Assembly (NCBI GenBank): GCA_965235655.1
Contig: CBDDYU010000002.1
Span: forward strand, 1 to 64,000
Length of the DNA: 64,000 nt
Direction of reading: 5' to 3'
From: CBDDYU01 sp965235655
Lineage (GTDB): Bacteria > Pseudomonadota > Alphaproteobacteria > Pelagibacterales > Pelagibacteraceae
Part shown: piece after piece, positions 54,008 through 62,904 of the stretch
Layout: each line of letters starts with the position of its first letter
Position numbering within the stretch: the stretch's first letter is position 1
The notes under the pieces: generated by a model
What the model saw: only the letters and a program-made list of their open reading frames with translations
The model's database searches: none
Told to the model about the DNA's origin: nothing
Made by a program: the position numbers and the translations under genes

Positions 54008-54065
54008 TTAAGATGTATATAAAGCTCTTTTTAAAAAATTACACTTTTGTTTTCGCGACAATTTA
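54008..54065 (-). promoter_or_regulatory. probable ctaC promoter region with TTGT-N7-ACAA
   Basis: This 58-bp spacer precedes the oxidase operon. It contains an inverted TTGT-N7-ACAA at 54047-54061, whose spacer includes CGCG, a rare tetramer in this AT-rich sequence. The GTCGC core resembles half-sites reported for RegA/PrrA-type redox regulators, but this is only a suggestion. No firm -35/-10 can be set. Confidence 0.25.
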
Positions 54066-54767
54066 TCAAAAAATTGCATAATTTACGATTGAAATTGCAG
54101 AAATAACTGCAGTTTCTGATCTCAATATATTTTCATTAATTTTTATCGGCTGAACACCTTTATATGAGAGAATCTTTTGTCTTTCACTTTCAGAAAAATC
54201 ACCCTCAGGACCAATGATTATACAAATAGGTTTATCAGATAATTTAGAAGCATCTATTTTTGAATTTTTTGAATTCAGGTCAGTAAAAATTAATTCAAAA
54301 TTATTTAAAGTTAAAAATTCATCTAAAGTTTTTGGATCTTCGATACTGGGTATTATCAATCTGTTAGATTGTTCCGAAGACTCTATAATAACTTTGTTCA
54401 ATCTTTCCTTATTAATTTTTCTAACTACAGTTCTATCAAAAATTATTGGAAAAAATTTTGTGACCCCAAGTTCTGTTGCTTTTTGAATCATGAAATTAAA
54501 ATAATTAGATTTAATTGGAGAGAAAGCTAACCAAAGTTCTTTTCTATTTTCTTTTTGTCTAAGTTGTTTGGTAACTTTAAACTCAACAATAGATTTAGAA
54601 ATATTCAAAATTTTTGCTTCCCATTCACCATTGTTATTAAACAATGAAATATTATCTCCAATCTTTAGTCTCATTACTTTTGTTAGATAATGTGATTGAG
54701 ATTTATCAAGTTTATCACTTAAATTTAAAGATAGATTTTCTAAAAAGAATAATCGAATATTGCTCAT
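54066..54767 (-). CDS. rsmE: 16S rRNA (uracil(1498)-N3)-methyltransferase
   Basis: 233-residue SPOUT methyltransferase. N-terminal PUA-like domain with LSLNLSDKLDKSQSHYLTKVMRLKIGD, and C-terminal knot with KATELGVTKFFPIIFDR, IIGPEGDFSESE and LRSETAVISAISIVNYA. It modifies the small ribosomal subunit. Divergent from the dehalogenase with 17 bp between starts. Confidence 0.94.
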   Translation of the reverse strand: MSNIRLFFLENLSLNLSDKLDKSQSHYLTKVMRLKIGDNISLFNNNGEWEAKILNISKSIVEFKVTKQLRQKENRKELWLAFSPIKSNYFNFMIQKATELGVTKFFPIIFDRTVVRKINKERLNKVIIESSEQSNRLIIPSIEDPKTLDEFLTLNNFELIFTDLNSKNSKIDASKLSDKPICIIIGPEGDFSESERQKILSYKGVQPIKINENILRSETAVISAISIVNYAIF

Positions 54768-54784
54768 TTATGTTAAGTTAGTTT

Positions 54785-55447
54785 ATGAAAAATATTAAAG
54801 CAATAATTTTTGATGCCTACGGCACTTTGTTTGATGTCAATTCAGCTGCAAAAAAATGTAAAGAAAAAATTGGTGATAAGTGGGAAGGATTTGCAAACTA
54901 TTGGCGAACTACTCAGCTAGAATACACCTGGCTTAGAAGTATGATGGGTAGACATAAAAATTTTTGGCAAATTACTGAGGATAGCTTGGACAAATCAATG
55001 AAAGCATTCAATATTGATCTTGCTATGAGGGATGAATTATTAGATCTCTATAAAGTTTTATCACCTTTTGAAGAAGTTCAAGAAGTACTAAATATTTTAA
55101 AACAAAAAAAAAATAAATTAGCTATTCTGTCTAATGGTACTCCTGAATTATTAAAAGAATTAGTAAGAAGTAATAATTTAGAAAATATTTTTGATGACCT
55201 GTTTTCAATAGAACAAGTAGGTGTTTATAAACCAAATAGTAAAGTTTACGATATACCAATAAAAAAATATCAAATTAATAAAAATGAAGTTGCATTTTTA
55301 AGCTCTAATACATGGGATGTTTCTGGAGCTGGCAACTATGGATACAATGCTATTTGGGTAAATAGAAATAACAATATTTTTGATGCTCTAGATTATCAAC
55401 CATCTTATGAAATTAACAATTTAAAAGAGTTAACAAATATTATCTAA
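54785..55447 (+). CDS. L-2-haloacid dehalogenase (HAD, type II)
   Basis: 220-residue HAD hydrolase. Nucleophile D10 in FDAYGTLFDV, T14, substrate R41 in NYWRTTQLEYTWLR, F60, SNGTP at 116-120, K149 and Y155 in GVYKPNSKVYD, and S173-S-N175-T-W177-D178. These positions match those I know from L-2-haloacid dehalogenase, so activity on short 2-haloacids is likely rather than a generic phosphatase. Monocistronic; its stop abuts the broken DUF924 gene. Confidence 0.88.
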   Translation: MKNIKAIIFDAYGTLFDVNSAAKKCKEKIGDKWEGFANYWRTTQLEYTWLRSMMGRHKNFWQITEDSLDKSMKAFNIDLAMRDELLDLYKVLSPFEEVQEVLNILKQKKNKLAILSNGTPELLKELVRSNNLENIFDDLFSIEQVGVYKPNSKVYDIPIKKYQINKNEVAFLSSNTWDVSGAGNYGYNAIWVNRNNNIFDALDYQPSYEINNLKELTNII

Positions 55448-56012
55448 CTACCAAGAGGAATTTGGATCTTTTAAAAACTCAATCTCATCTTCGGTTGACT
55501 TTCTATCAAGGATCTCATTTCTATGTGGGATATCTATTAAATTTTTTTATAGCTTTTGTATGATCCTTCCAGGATTTTTTAATATCATTTAATCCAGGGT
55601 GATCACTAAGGTATCTATCTAAAAAAAAATATGCCATTTCATGATCAAATAATTCTTCACTATGAATAAGAGGTAACAACATAAAAAGTCTTTGATCTTG
55701 ATCTAACGGAGTTCTAAATACCCAGATTTTAAAGCATAATTGACTATCAATCTTGCTTTTGAGTCTTGTTCAAAAGATTTCTTACTGTCCTCTAAACATG
55801 TTTCGAGAAAATTGATCTAGAAGAATAACTAAAGCCAAACAACCTTCTGGCGTATCTTGCCAATCGTCATATTTATTTAAGCTAGCATTTTCATAATCAA
55901 TTAAAAAATTCTCTTTTATCTCTTGATCAATTTTTTCGTCTTTTTTAAATCTTTTTTCAGATGGCGTTTTAACAAACCAAAAATCTAAAACTTCACTAAT
56001 TCTAGTTTTCAT
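55448..56012 (-). pseudogene. DUF924 family protein, frame broken by three indels
   Basis: An intact N-terminal frame (55782-56012) reads ISEVLDFWF and LALVILLDQFSRNMFRG, the DUF924 signature of an all-helical protein of unknown function. Continuation is found in other frames: an extra base at 55789-55790, a missing base near 55721-55723, and an extra T at 55526. The corrected protein has LMLLPLIHSEE-like text (FMLLPLIHSEELFDHEMAYFF) and ends LKDPNSSW. Decay or sequence error are both possible. It overlaps the HxlR gene start by 4 bases. Confidence 0.75.
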
Positions 56013-56365
56013 ATTCTTTTTTCATCAAAACTTTTATTTAATTTTAAATTAATAATCTTAGAATTTTTATCATTCCAATTTGATAGAGATTTCAAAATAG
56101 GAATTAATGATTGTCCAAAAGATGTTAAAGAGTATTCGACTTTTGGAGGCATTACACTTTTAACCTCACGACTCACCAGTCCATCTTGTTCTAATTGCTT
56201 AAGCTGTTTCGATAGCATTTGTTGAGTAATTTTTGAAAGCGTTCTTTTTAATTCTCCAAATCTAACTTTTTTTTCATTAAAAAGTTTAAAAAGAATTCTT
56301 ATCTTCCATTTACCACCAAACAAATAAGTGGCTCTTTCAGCGGGACATTGGATTATTTTTTTCAT
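56009..56365 (-). CDS. HxlR-family redox-type transcriptional regulator
   Basis: 118 residues with the family cysteine C5 (IQCPAERATYLFGGKWKIRIL) and winged helix (ITQQMLSKQLKQLEQDGLVSR). It lies opposite the CDGSH/pirin/quinone-reductase genes across a 133-bp spacer rich in GTATG half-sites, and is the probable regulator of that set. The second HxlR of the window, with a different spacer motif from the one at 2066. Confidence 0.88.
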   Translation of the reverse strand: MKKIIQCPAERATYLFGGKWKIRILFKLFNEKKVRFGELKRTLSKITQQMLSKQLKQLEQDGLVSREVKSVMPPKVEYSLTSFGQSLIPILKSLSNWNDKNSKIINLKLNKSFDEKRI

Positions 56366-56378
56366 GATTATGGTATAT

Positions 56379-56426
56379 AAGTATGAAAAAAACTTTCAAG
56401 TATGTTAAATCATACCGGTATGATTT
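56379..56426. promoter_or_regulatory. candidate HxlR operator: 20-bp perfect palindrome plus GTATG half-sites
   Basis: AAATCATACCGGTATGATTT (56407-56426) is a perfect 20-bp palindrome with a GC-containing centre in very AT-rich DNA. Two upstream copies of AAGTATG (56379-56385, 56398-56404) add same-strand half-sites, making four GTATG/CATAC units in 48 bp. The position, between the HxlR start and the CDGSH gene, suits control of both directions. Confidence 0.6.
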
Positions 56427-56498
56427 TATTGTCTACTTGTAATTTAAATTAAAAGTCACTATCTACTTTATAAATAATCTAAACTTAAAGGAAATTAA

Positions 56499-56741
56499 AT
56501 GAATAGAGGACAAAAAGCTGGAGATAAACCAATTGCAATAGATGTCGAACAAGGAAAATCTTATTACTGGTGTTCATGTGGAAAAAGCTCAAAACAACCT
56601 TTCTGTGATGGATCTCATAAAGGGTCTGAATTTAATCCACAGGTTTTTAAAGCCGAGGAAACAAAAAAAATGTTTTTTTGCACTTGTAAGCAAACAAATA
56701 ATCAACCATTTTGTGATGGATCTCACGGTAAAAGTGAATAA
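56499..56741 (+). CDS. double-CDGSH iron-sulfur protein
   Basis: 80 residues holding two CDGSH [2Fe-2S] motifs: C25, C27, C36, H40 and C61, C63, C72, H76. One chain with two clusters is the layout of human CISD3/MiNT and many bacterial relatives. No signal or membrane anchor. The clusters are redox-active and may be NADPH- or quinone-linked. A good ribosome-binding site (AAAGGAAA) precedes the ATG. First gene of the pirin/quinone-reductase set. Confidence 0.9.
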   Translation: MNRGQKAGDKPIAIDVEQGKSYYWCSCGKSSKQPFCDGSHKGSEFNPQVFKAEETKKMFFCTCKQTNNQPFCDGSHGKSE

Positions 56742-56780
56742 GTAAGTTGATTAAAAATATTTAGTAATTAGATTAAAGCT

Positions 56781-57617
56781 ATGAAAAATATTGAAGTTAG
56801 TAAAATTATTGATCCAATTCCAGCATCTGATGGTGCAGGTGTTAAATTAAAAAGAAGTATTGGTGTTGAGCCTAATTATTTTGATCCATTCTTAATGTTA
56901 GATGAGTTTGGATCTGAAAATAGTGAAGATTATATTGCTGGTTTTCCTCCACATCCTCATAGGGGGATAGAGACTGTAACTTATATGTTGGCTGGAGACT
57001 TTGAGCATGAAGATAGTACTGGTGGTAAAGGCAGAATGACAGCTGGTGATGTACAATGGATGAGAACAGGAAGTGGAATTATTCATTCTGAAATGCCAGC
57101 TATGAAAGAAGGTAAACTTCATGGGTTTCAGTTATGGATTAATATGCCAGCTAAATTAAAGATGAGTAAGCCTGAATACATTTATATCGATGCAGATAAA
57201 ATGAGTGTTCATAAAGATAAAGATAAACAAGTTAAAGTTATTGCAGGAAAATTTGAAAATGCAGAAGGTCCAGTTAAAGGCCATAATGTTGAACCTGTTT
57301 ATTTTGATGTTGAATTAAATAAAGATAAAGAATTTAATTTTGAACTACCCCAAACTCATAACTCATTTATTTATTTAATTAATGGTGAAATTAAAATTGG
57401 TGATAAAGATCATGAAGAAGTATCAAACAGTACCTTAATCCTATTAACAAAAGGAAATAAATTAAAAATAAAAGCAAAGAGTAATGCTAAATTTTTAGTT
57501 ATCTCTGGAAAACCTATTAACGAAGAAATTGCAAGAGGTGGTCCATTTGTAATGAATACTAAAGCTGAAATCTTGCAAGCAGTGCAAGATTATCATAATG
57601 GTACATTTGTAAAATAA
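56781..57617 (+). CDS. pirin family protein
   Basis: 278-residue bicupin. Metal ligands of the N-terminal cupin are H58, H60 (FPPHPHRGIETVTY), H102 and E104 (GSGIIHSEMP). Bacterial pirins include quercetin dioxygenases and redox or metabolic regulators; which applies here is unknown. It lies 39 bp after the CDGSH gene and 4 bp before the quinone reductase, suggesting a shared task in quinone or electrophile handling. Confidence 0.92.
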   Translation: MKNIEVSKIIDPIPASDGAGVKLKRSIGVEPNYFDPFLMLDEFGSENSEDYIAGFPPHPHRGIETVTYMLAGDFEHEDSTGGKGRMTAGDVQWMRTGSGIIHSEMPAMKEGKLHGFQLWINMPAKLKMSKPEYIYIDADKMSVHKDKDKQVKVIAGKFENAEGPVKGHNVEPVYFDVELNKDKEFNFELPQTHNSFIYLINGEIKIGDKDHEEVSNSTLILLTKGNKLKIKAKSNAKFLVISGKPINEEIARGGPFVMNTKAEILQAVQDYHNGTFVK

Positions 57618-57621
57618 ATTT

Positions 57622-58593
57622 ATGAATACAGTAATTATTTCAAAACCAGGTGGTCCAGAAGTTTTAGAATATAAAGAATTAAAACTCGAAGAACCTAAGG
57701 CTGATGAAGTAACAATTAAAAATCATGCAATAGGTTTAAATTATATTGATACCTATCATCGTTCGGGTCTTTACCCATTAAGTCTTCCTTCTTCTATTGG
57801 ATTAGAAGGTGCAGGAGAAATAATAAAAATTGGATCTGAAGTAAAAAATTTTAAAGTTGGAGATAAAGTAGCCTACTGCGCTGCTCCTGTTGGTGCATAT
57901 TCAACGCACAGAAATTATCCGATAAAAAGTCTTGTAAAAGTTCCTGAAGCAGTTGAATTAGAAACTGCAGCAACTTTAATGACCAAGGGAATTACGACTT
58001 TTTATCTTCTACATAAAACTTATCCTGTAAAATCTGGAGAAGATATTTTGTTTCATGCTGCAGCAGGAGGTGTTGGTCAAATATTTGGTCAATGGGCTAA
58101 AAGCTTAGGATGCAATGTAATTGGAACTGTTGGCTCTGATGAAAAAATCGAGATTGCAAAACAAAATGGTTATGACCACGTAATAAATTATAACAAAGAT
58201 AATTTTGCAGAAAAAGTTAAAGAAATTACAAATGGTAAAGGTTTATCAGTTGTCTACGATGGCGTTGGAAAAAATACTTTTGATGGCTCAATAGAGTGTT
58301 TAAAACTTAGAGGTATGCTTGTTTCTTTTGGTAATGCATCGGGACCTCTAGATCTTGTAAATGTAGCTAAGTCAATTCAACCAAAGGGATTATATTTAAC
58401 AAGACCAAGTATAATGCAATACACAACTACTCGAGAAGAATTAGAAGAAGCTACAAATAAAGTTTTTGAAATGGTATCTAGCGGAAAAGTAAAAATAAAA
58501 ATTTCAAAAAAATATTCATTAAAAGATATTGCTAAAGCCCATACAGATCTAGAGTCACGAATTCTTACTGGCCCTGCAGTGCTTATTCCCTAA
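57622..58593 (+). CDS. NADPH:quinone oxidoreductase (zinc-independent MDR family)
   Basis: 323 residues. GroES-like N-terminal domain (GLNYIDTYHRSGLYP; GLEGAGEI) and a Rossmann domain with HAAAGGVGQIFGQWAKSLG, the QOR nucleotide loop. The zinc ligands of alcohol dehydrogenases are absent. It probably reduces quinones or enones with NADPH. Last gene of the redox set; its CTAA end is shared with the DUF2721 stop. Confidence 0.92.
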   Translation: MNTVIISKPGGPEVLEYKELKLEEPKADEVTIKNHAIGLNYIDTYHRSGLYPLSLPSSIGLEGAGEIIKIGSEVKNFKVGDKVAYCAAPVGAYSTHRNYPIKSLVKVPEAVELETAATLMTKGITTFYLLHKTYPVKSGEDILFHAAAGGVGQIFGQWAKSLGCNVIGTVGSDEKIEIAKQNGYDHVINYNKDNFAEKVKEITNGKGLSVVYDGVGKNTFDGSIECLKLRGMLVSFGNASGPLDLVNVAKSIQPKGLYLTRPSIMQYTTTREELEEATNKVFEMVSSGKVKIKISKKYSLKDIAKAHTDLESRILTGPAVLIP

Positions 58594-59003
58594 TCAACAT
58601 CAACATCCATATCAGACATATGCAATTTTAATGCGTTTGTTGATATATGAATCTCTCTTATAAAAAAAAGAATAGAAACAATCATCGATAGACAACAAGA
58701 TCCAAATATTAATCTAGCTAAAAAAACTTCATCAAAATATAGCGCAAATACTGTAAGCATATTAAATAAAAAGCCAAAAGAAGCAAAAAGAATAGTCCAT
58801 CTCAACAGAGTGATTCTACCACTTAAATTAATAAACTGCTTTTTCCATTCTGGAGGAATATGTTTTTCATAAACATGTTCGTCATGAAGTTGTCTGATAA
58901 GAATACTTAAAGAATGGAATCTATTACTATAAACGCTCATTAACAATGGTATTGCAGGAAACATCAAGGCAGTTACTGTGTAATCTATATTCATACGAAT
59001 CAA
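58590..59003 (-). CDS. DUF2721 membrane protein
   Basis: 137 residues. One N-terminal hydrophobic segment (VTALMFPAIPLLMSVYSNRF), a charged cytoplasmic stretch (SILIRQLHDEH; LSGRITLLRW), then two spans (TILFASFGFLFNMLTVFALYF; RLIFGSCCLSMIVSILFFI). This fits DUF2721, a family without an assigned function. Acidic C-terminal tail ending DMDVDVD. Divergent from ubiA with 43 bp between starts. Confidence 0.8.
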   Translation of the reverse strand: MIRMNIDYTVTALMFPAIPLLMSVYSNRFHSLSILIRQLHDEHVYEKHIPPEWKKQFINLSGRITLLRWTILFASFGFLFNMLTVFALYFDEVFLARLIFGSCCLSMIVSILFFIREIHISTNALKLHMSDMDVDVD

Positions 59004-59046
59004 TTTGATTATGAAACTAGCCTTTGTTATTTACAAGTAAAATATT

Positions 59047-59913
59047 ATGAAACAGCTAAGCCTATTTATTGAATTAATCAGATTAAAAAAACCAATTGGT
59101 TTTATGCTTTTGTTTTGGCCTTGTTCATGGGGTTTGTCAGTTGCTTATAATTTTGAGAATAATTTAAATTTATATTTTTTTTATATTGTTCTTTTTTTTC
59201 TTGGCTCAGTATTGATGAGGTCTGCCGGATGCATAGTAAATGATATTTTTGATAAAGATTTTGATAAAAAAGTTTTAAGAACAAAAAATAGGCCCATAGC
59301 CTCTGGAAAAATTACTGTAAAAGTTGCAATTCTTTACTCATGTATTTTATGCTTATTAGCATTATTGGTCTTATTAAATTTTAATTACTTTACAATAATT
59401 TTAGCTTTGGGATCTATGCCATTAGCATTCACTTATCCCTTAATGAAGAGATTAACTTATTGGCCTCAATTATTTTTAGGTATAACTTTTAATTATGGAC
59501 TAATATTAGGTTGGACAGCAGTTTATGGAAAAATAGATTTCATTCCACTTATTTTTTATATTGGGGCCATATTTTGGACATTAGGCTATGACACAATTTA
59601 TGGATATCAAGATATTAAAGATGATGAGATAATTGGACTTAAATCAACATCTATAAAATTTAAAAATAAAGCGAAACAATTTTTAATTACATGCTATTTA
59701 GTCTTAATATTAATTCTAATAATTATTGGATACATGATGAGCTTTAGCAAATATTATTATTTTTTTTTAATAATTCCTTTTATCCATCTTTTTATATATC
59801 AAATAAAAATATTTGATCATAATAGCCCAGAAAATTGTCTTAAGGCATTTAAGAGTAACAATTTATTTGGATTAATTGTTCTTTTTAATATTTTGATAGG
59901 AAAATTTATTTAA
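59047..59913 (+). CDS. ubiA: 4-hydroxybenzoate polyprenyltransferase
   Basis: 288-residue membrane prenyltransferase of ubiquinone synthesis. First Asp motif NDIFDKDFDKKVLRTKNRP and second YDTIYGYQDIKDDEIIGLKST, with about eight spans. Its stop overlaps the ABC transporter start by one base (TAATG). Confidence 0.95.
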   Translation: MKQLSLFIELIRLKKPIGFMLLFWPCSWGLSVAYNFENNLNLYFFYIVLFFLGSVLMRSAGCIVNDIFDKDFDKKVLRTKNRPIASGKITVKVAILYSCILCLLALLVLLNFNYFTIILALGSMPLAFTYPLMKRLTYWPQLFLGITFNYGLILGWTAVYGKIDFIPLIFYIGAIFWTLGYDTIYGYQDIKDDEIIGLKSTSIKFKNKAKQFLITCYLVLILILIIIGYMMSFSKYYYFFLIIPFIHLFIYQIKIFDHNSPENCLKAFKSNNLFGLIVLFNILIGKFI

Positions 59914-61650
59914 TGAATGACAAAAACATTTATAAAAGATTATATAAAGACTACACAAAATTATATTTAAATAAAATTATTTTTGCAGCTTTCTTTTCTA
60001 TAATAATTGCTGTAAGCACATCTGCAATTGCATGGCTTTTGGATCCTGCAATAAAAAAATTGTTCATTGAAAAAGACCAATCTTTAATTTTCATCATACC
60101 TCTTGCGATAATCCTTGCTTTTTCAATTAAGGGTATCTCTTTATATCTTGCAAAAACTACGATGATAAGTATTGGGGAAGAGGTCAAAAAAAAACTTCAG
60201 TTTGATATGATTAAATCGTTGATAAATGCTGATACTTCAAGTAATTCATAAAAAACATTCTGGAAAATTTATTTCTAATCTTACTTATGATGTAAATCAC
60301 ATAACAGATAGTCTTAGTACTGGAGTATTAAATTTATTTAAAGATAGCGTCACACTAATTGGTTTATTAATGGTGATGTTTTTTCAAAATTGGAAGCTGT
60401 CTCTTATTGCAATTATCATGATTCCCTTAGCAAGTGTTGTCTCAAAAACATTAAGTAAAAGAATTAAAAAAGTAACAATTGAAGCTCAAGAAAAATCTGG
60501 ATTTTTAACAACTTATTTAGTCGAACTATTCAAAAATCATAAATTAATAAAAATATTTCAAAAAGAAAATTATGAAAAAGATAGAGCTAATGAACGATTG
60601 TCCGAATTAAAAGAAAAAAATAAAAAGATACTTATTGTATTTACAAGAATGTCTCCAGTCATGGAAACTTTGACAGGATTTATGATTGCAACATTAATTT
60701 TTTACTCAAGCAAATTAGTTGCAAAAAATGAACTTGATATAAATAATTTTTTTTCATTTTTAGCTGCAATGATGTTGGCTTATCAACCAGTTAGAGCATT
60801 ATCAAATTTAGCTATGGTATTTAAACAAGGTTTATCTGCCGCATCAAGAATCCTTCCCATCATTGATCAAGAAAATGAAATACAAGAACAAGCTGATGCT
60901 AGAAATATTCAACTTAATAAAGGAGAAATCAATTTTAAAAATGTTAATTTTTTTTACGAGAGAGAAGAAGGAAATATTTTAAAAAATATTAATCTTACTT
61001 TTGAAGGTGGTAAAATGACCTCTCTTGTCGGGCATAGTGGGTCTGGAAAATCAACTATATTGAATTTAATTCCTAGGTTTTATGATGTTCAGTCTGGAGA
61101 TATTACGATTGATGGTCAGTCAATTTATAAGGGAAAACTTAAATCCCTGAGGGACTCTATTTCACTCGTAAGCCAAGAGACGACTTTATTTGATGACACT
61201 ATTAAAAATAATATAAAATATGCAAAATATGATGCAACAGAAGAAGAAATAATAGAAGCAGCAAAAAAATCTTTTTGCGATGAATTCATAAATAAACTTC
61301 CTGATAAATATGAAACAATTATTGGTGAGAATGGTGTGAGGCTTTCAGGTGGAGAAAAACAAAGAATATCAATTGCTAGAGCAATGATGAAAAAAAGTCC
61401 AATTATACTCTTAGATGAGGCGACATCATCTTTGGATGCTGAAACTGAATCGAAAATTCAAAGTGCCCTTAAAATTTTAACAGAAAATAAAACAACGATA
61501 GTGATTGCACATAGACTTTCAACAATCCTAAATTCAAATAATATCTATGTAATAGAATCTGGTGAAGTTATTGATCATGGGAAGCATGATGAATTAATGA
61601 ATAAGTCTGAAATGTACAAAAACTTTTATGAAAAACAAATACAAAAGTGA
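59913..61650 (+). CDS. msbA: MsbA-like ABC exporter, membrane-ATPase half transporter (one frameshift)
   Basis: About 578 residues after correction. Six-span membrane domain, then an ATPase with Walker A GHSGSGKST, signature LSGGEKQRISIARAM, Walker B IILLDEAT and H-loop IAHRLST. One extra T at 60236-60237 breaks the frame in the membrane domain; the sequence resumes as QVIHKKHSGKFISNLTYDV. Its place before waaA and lpxK suggests lipid A-core flipping across the inner membrane. Overlaps waaA by one base. Confidence 0.88.
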
Positions 61651-62904
61651 TGGTATTTTTAATATATCAACTAATTTTAATTTTAATAATACTTATTTCA
61701 CCTCTTATAATTCTCTACAGAATTTTAAAAAATAAAGAGGATAGTGTAAGATTTAGAGAAAAATTTTGTTTTTTTTCAAAATCTAGGAAATCTGGAAAAC
61801 TAATCTGGTTTCACGCATCAAGCGTGGGTGAACTTATGAGTATTTTGCCAATTATAAATTATTATGAAAATAAAAAAAATATTAATCAAATTTTAATTAC
61901 TTCCACCACATTAAGTTCAGCAAAAATATTAAAAAAAATATAAATTAAAAAAAACTATTCATCAGTTTTTTCCTTTAGATTTAATTTTTTTTTCAAGAAT
62001 ATTTTTAAATTACTGGAAACCCTCAATGGCAATATTTGTAGAGTCTGAAATTTGGCCCAGTATGTATAAATTTATAAATAAAAGAAAAATTCCGCTAATC
62101 CTTCTTAATGCAAGAATAACTAAAAAGACATTTAATAGATGGTATTTCTTTAAAAAATATTCACTTTCAATTTTTAAAAATATTTCAGCTTCATACCCAC
62201 AAAATATAGAAACAATTAATTATCTTAAAAAATTAAAAGTTAAAATAATAAAATATATTGGCAATTTAAAATTTATTGGAAATCCTTACGAAAATAAAAA
62301 AGAGTTTGAAAAAACTTTAAAATCTAGATTAAAAAAACATTTAATTTGGGTAGCAGCTAGCACTCATGATAATGAAGAAATACTTTGTGCAGAAGCACAC
62401 ATGATTTTAAAAAGAAAATTTAAAAATCTAATTACAATTATTATTCCTAGACATATCAATAGAGTAGATAAAATTTTTTCTGATTTAAAAAAAAAGAACT
62501 TAAACATTGCACTTCATAGTTCAGGCGCAAAGGATCTCAAAAATGTCGATATTTATTTAGTAGATGAATATGGATTGTCTGAGAATTTTTATAAAATTTC
62601 TAAAACTGTTTTTTTAGGAGGATCTTTAATTAATAGAGGTGGCCAAAACCCACTTGAACCAGCCAGATATGGAGCAAGGATTTTATCAGGCAAAAATACT
62701 AAAAATTTTGTGGATATTTATAAATTTTTAAAATCATTGGGTATATCCAAGGTAGTTAATAACCCAATCGATATAGCAAAATCTATTGTTTTTAAGTCCA
62801 CCAAAAATGGTGGTGAAAAAATTAAAATACTTGGAAATGAAATTTTAAGGAAAACTACTATTGAAATAGATAAAGTATTAAACAATGCAATTAAAAAAAC
62901 CTGA
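61650..62904 (+). CDS. waaA: 3-deoxy-D-manno-octulosonic acid (Kdo) transferase (one frameshift)
   Basis: GT30 enzyme adding Kdo to lipid A precursor. N-terminal anchor, WFHASSVGELMSILPII, then (second frame) FVESEIWPSMYKFINKRKIPLILLNARIT and FLGGSLINRGGQNPLEPARYG, all family hallmarks. One extra A in the run 61931-61938 splits the gene; the corrected length is about 417 residues. ATG 61650 overlaps the msbA stop; a GTG at 61647 is less likely. Ends 20 bases inside lpxK. Confidence 0.9.
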
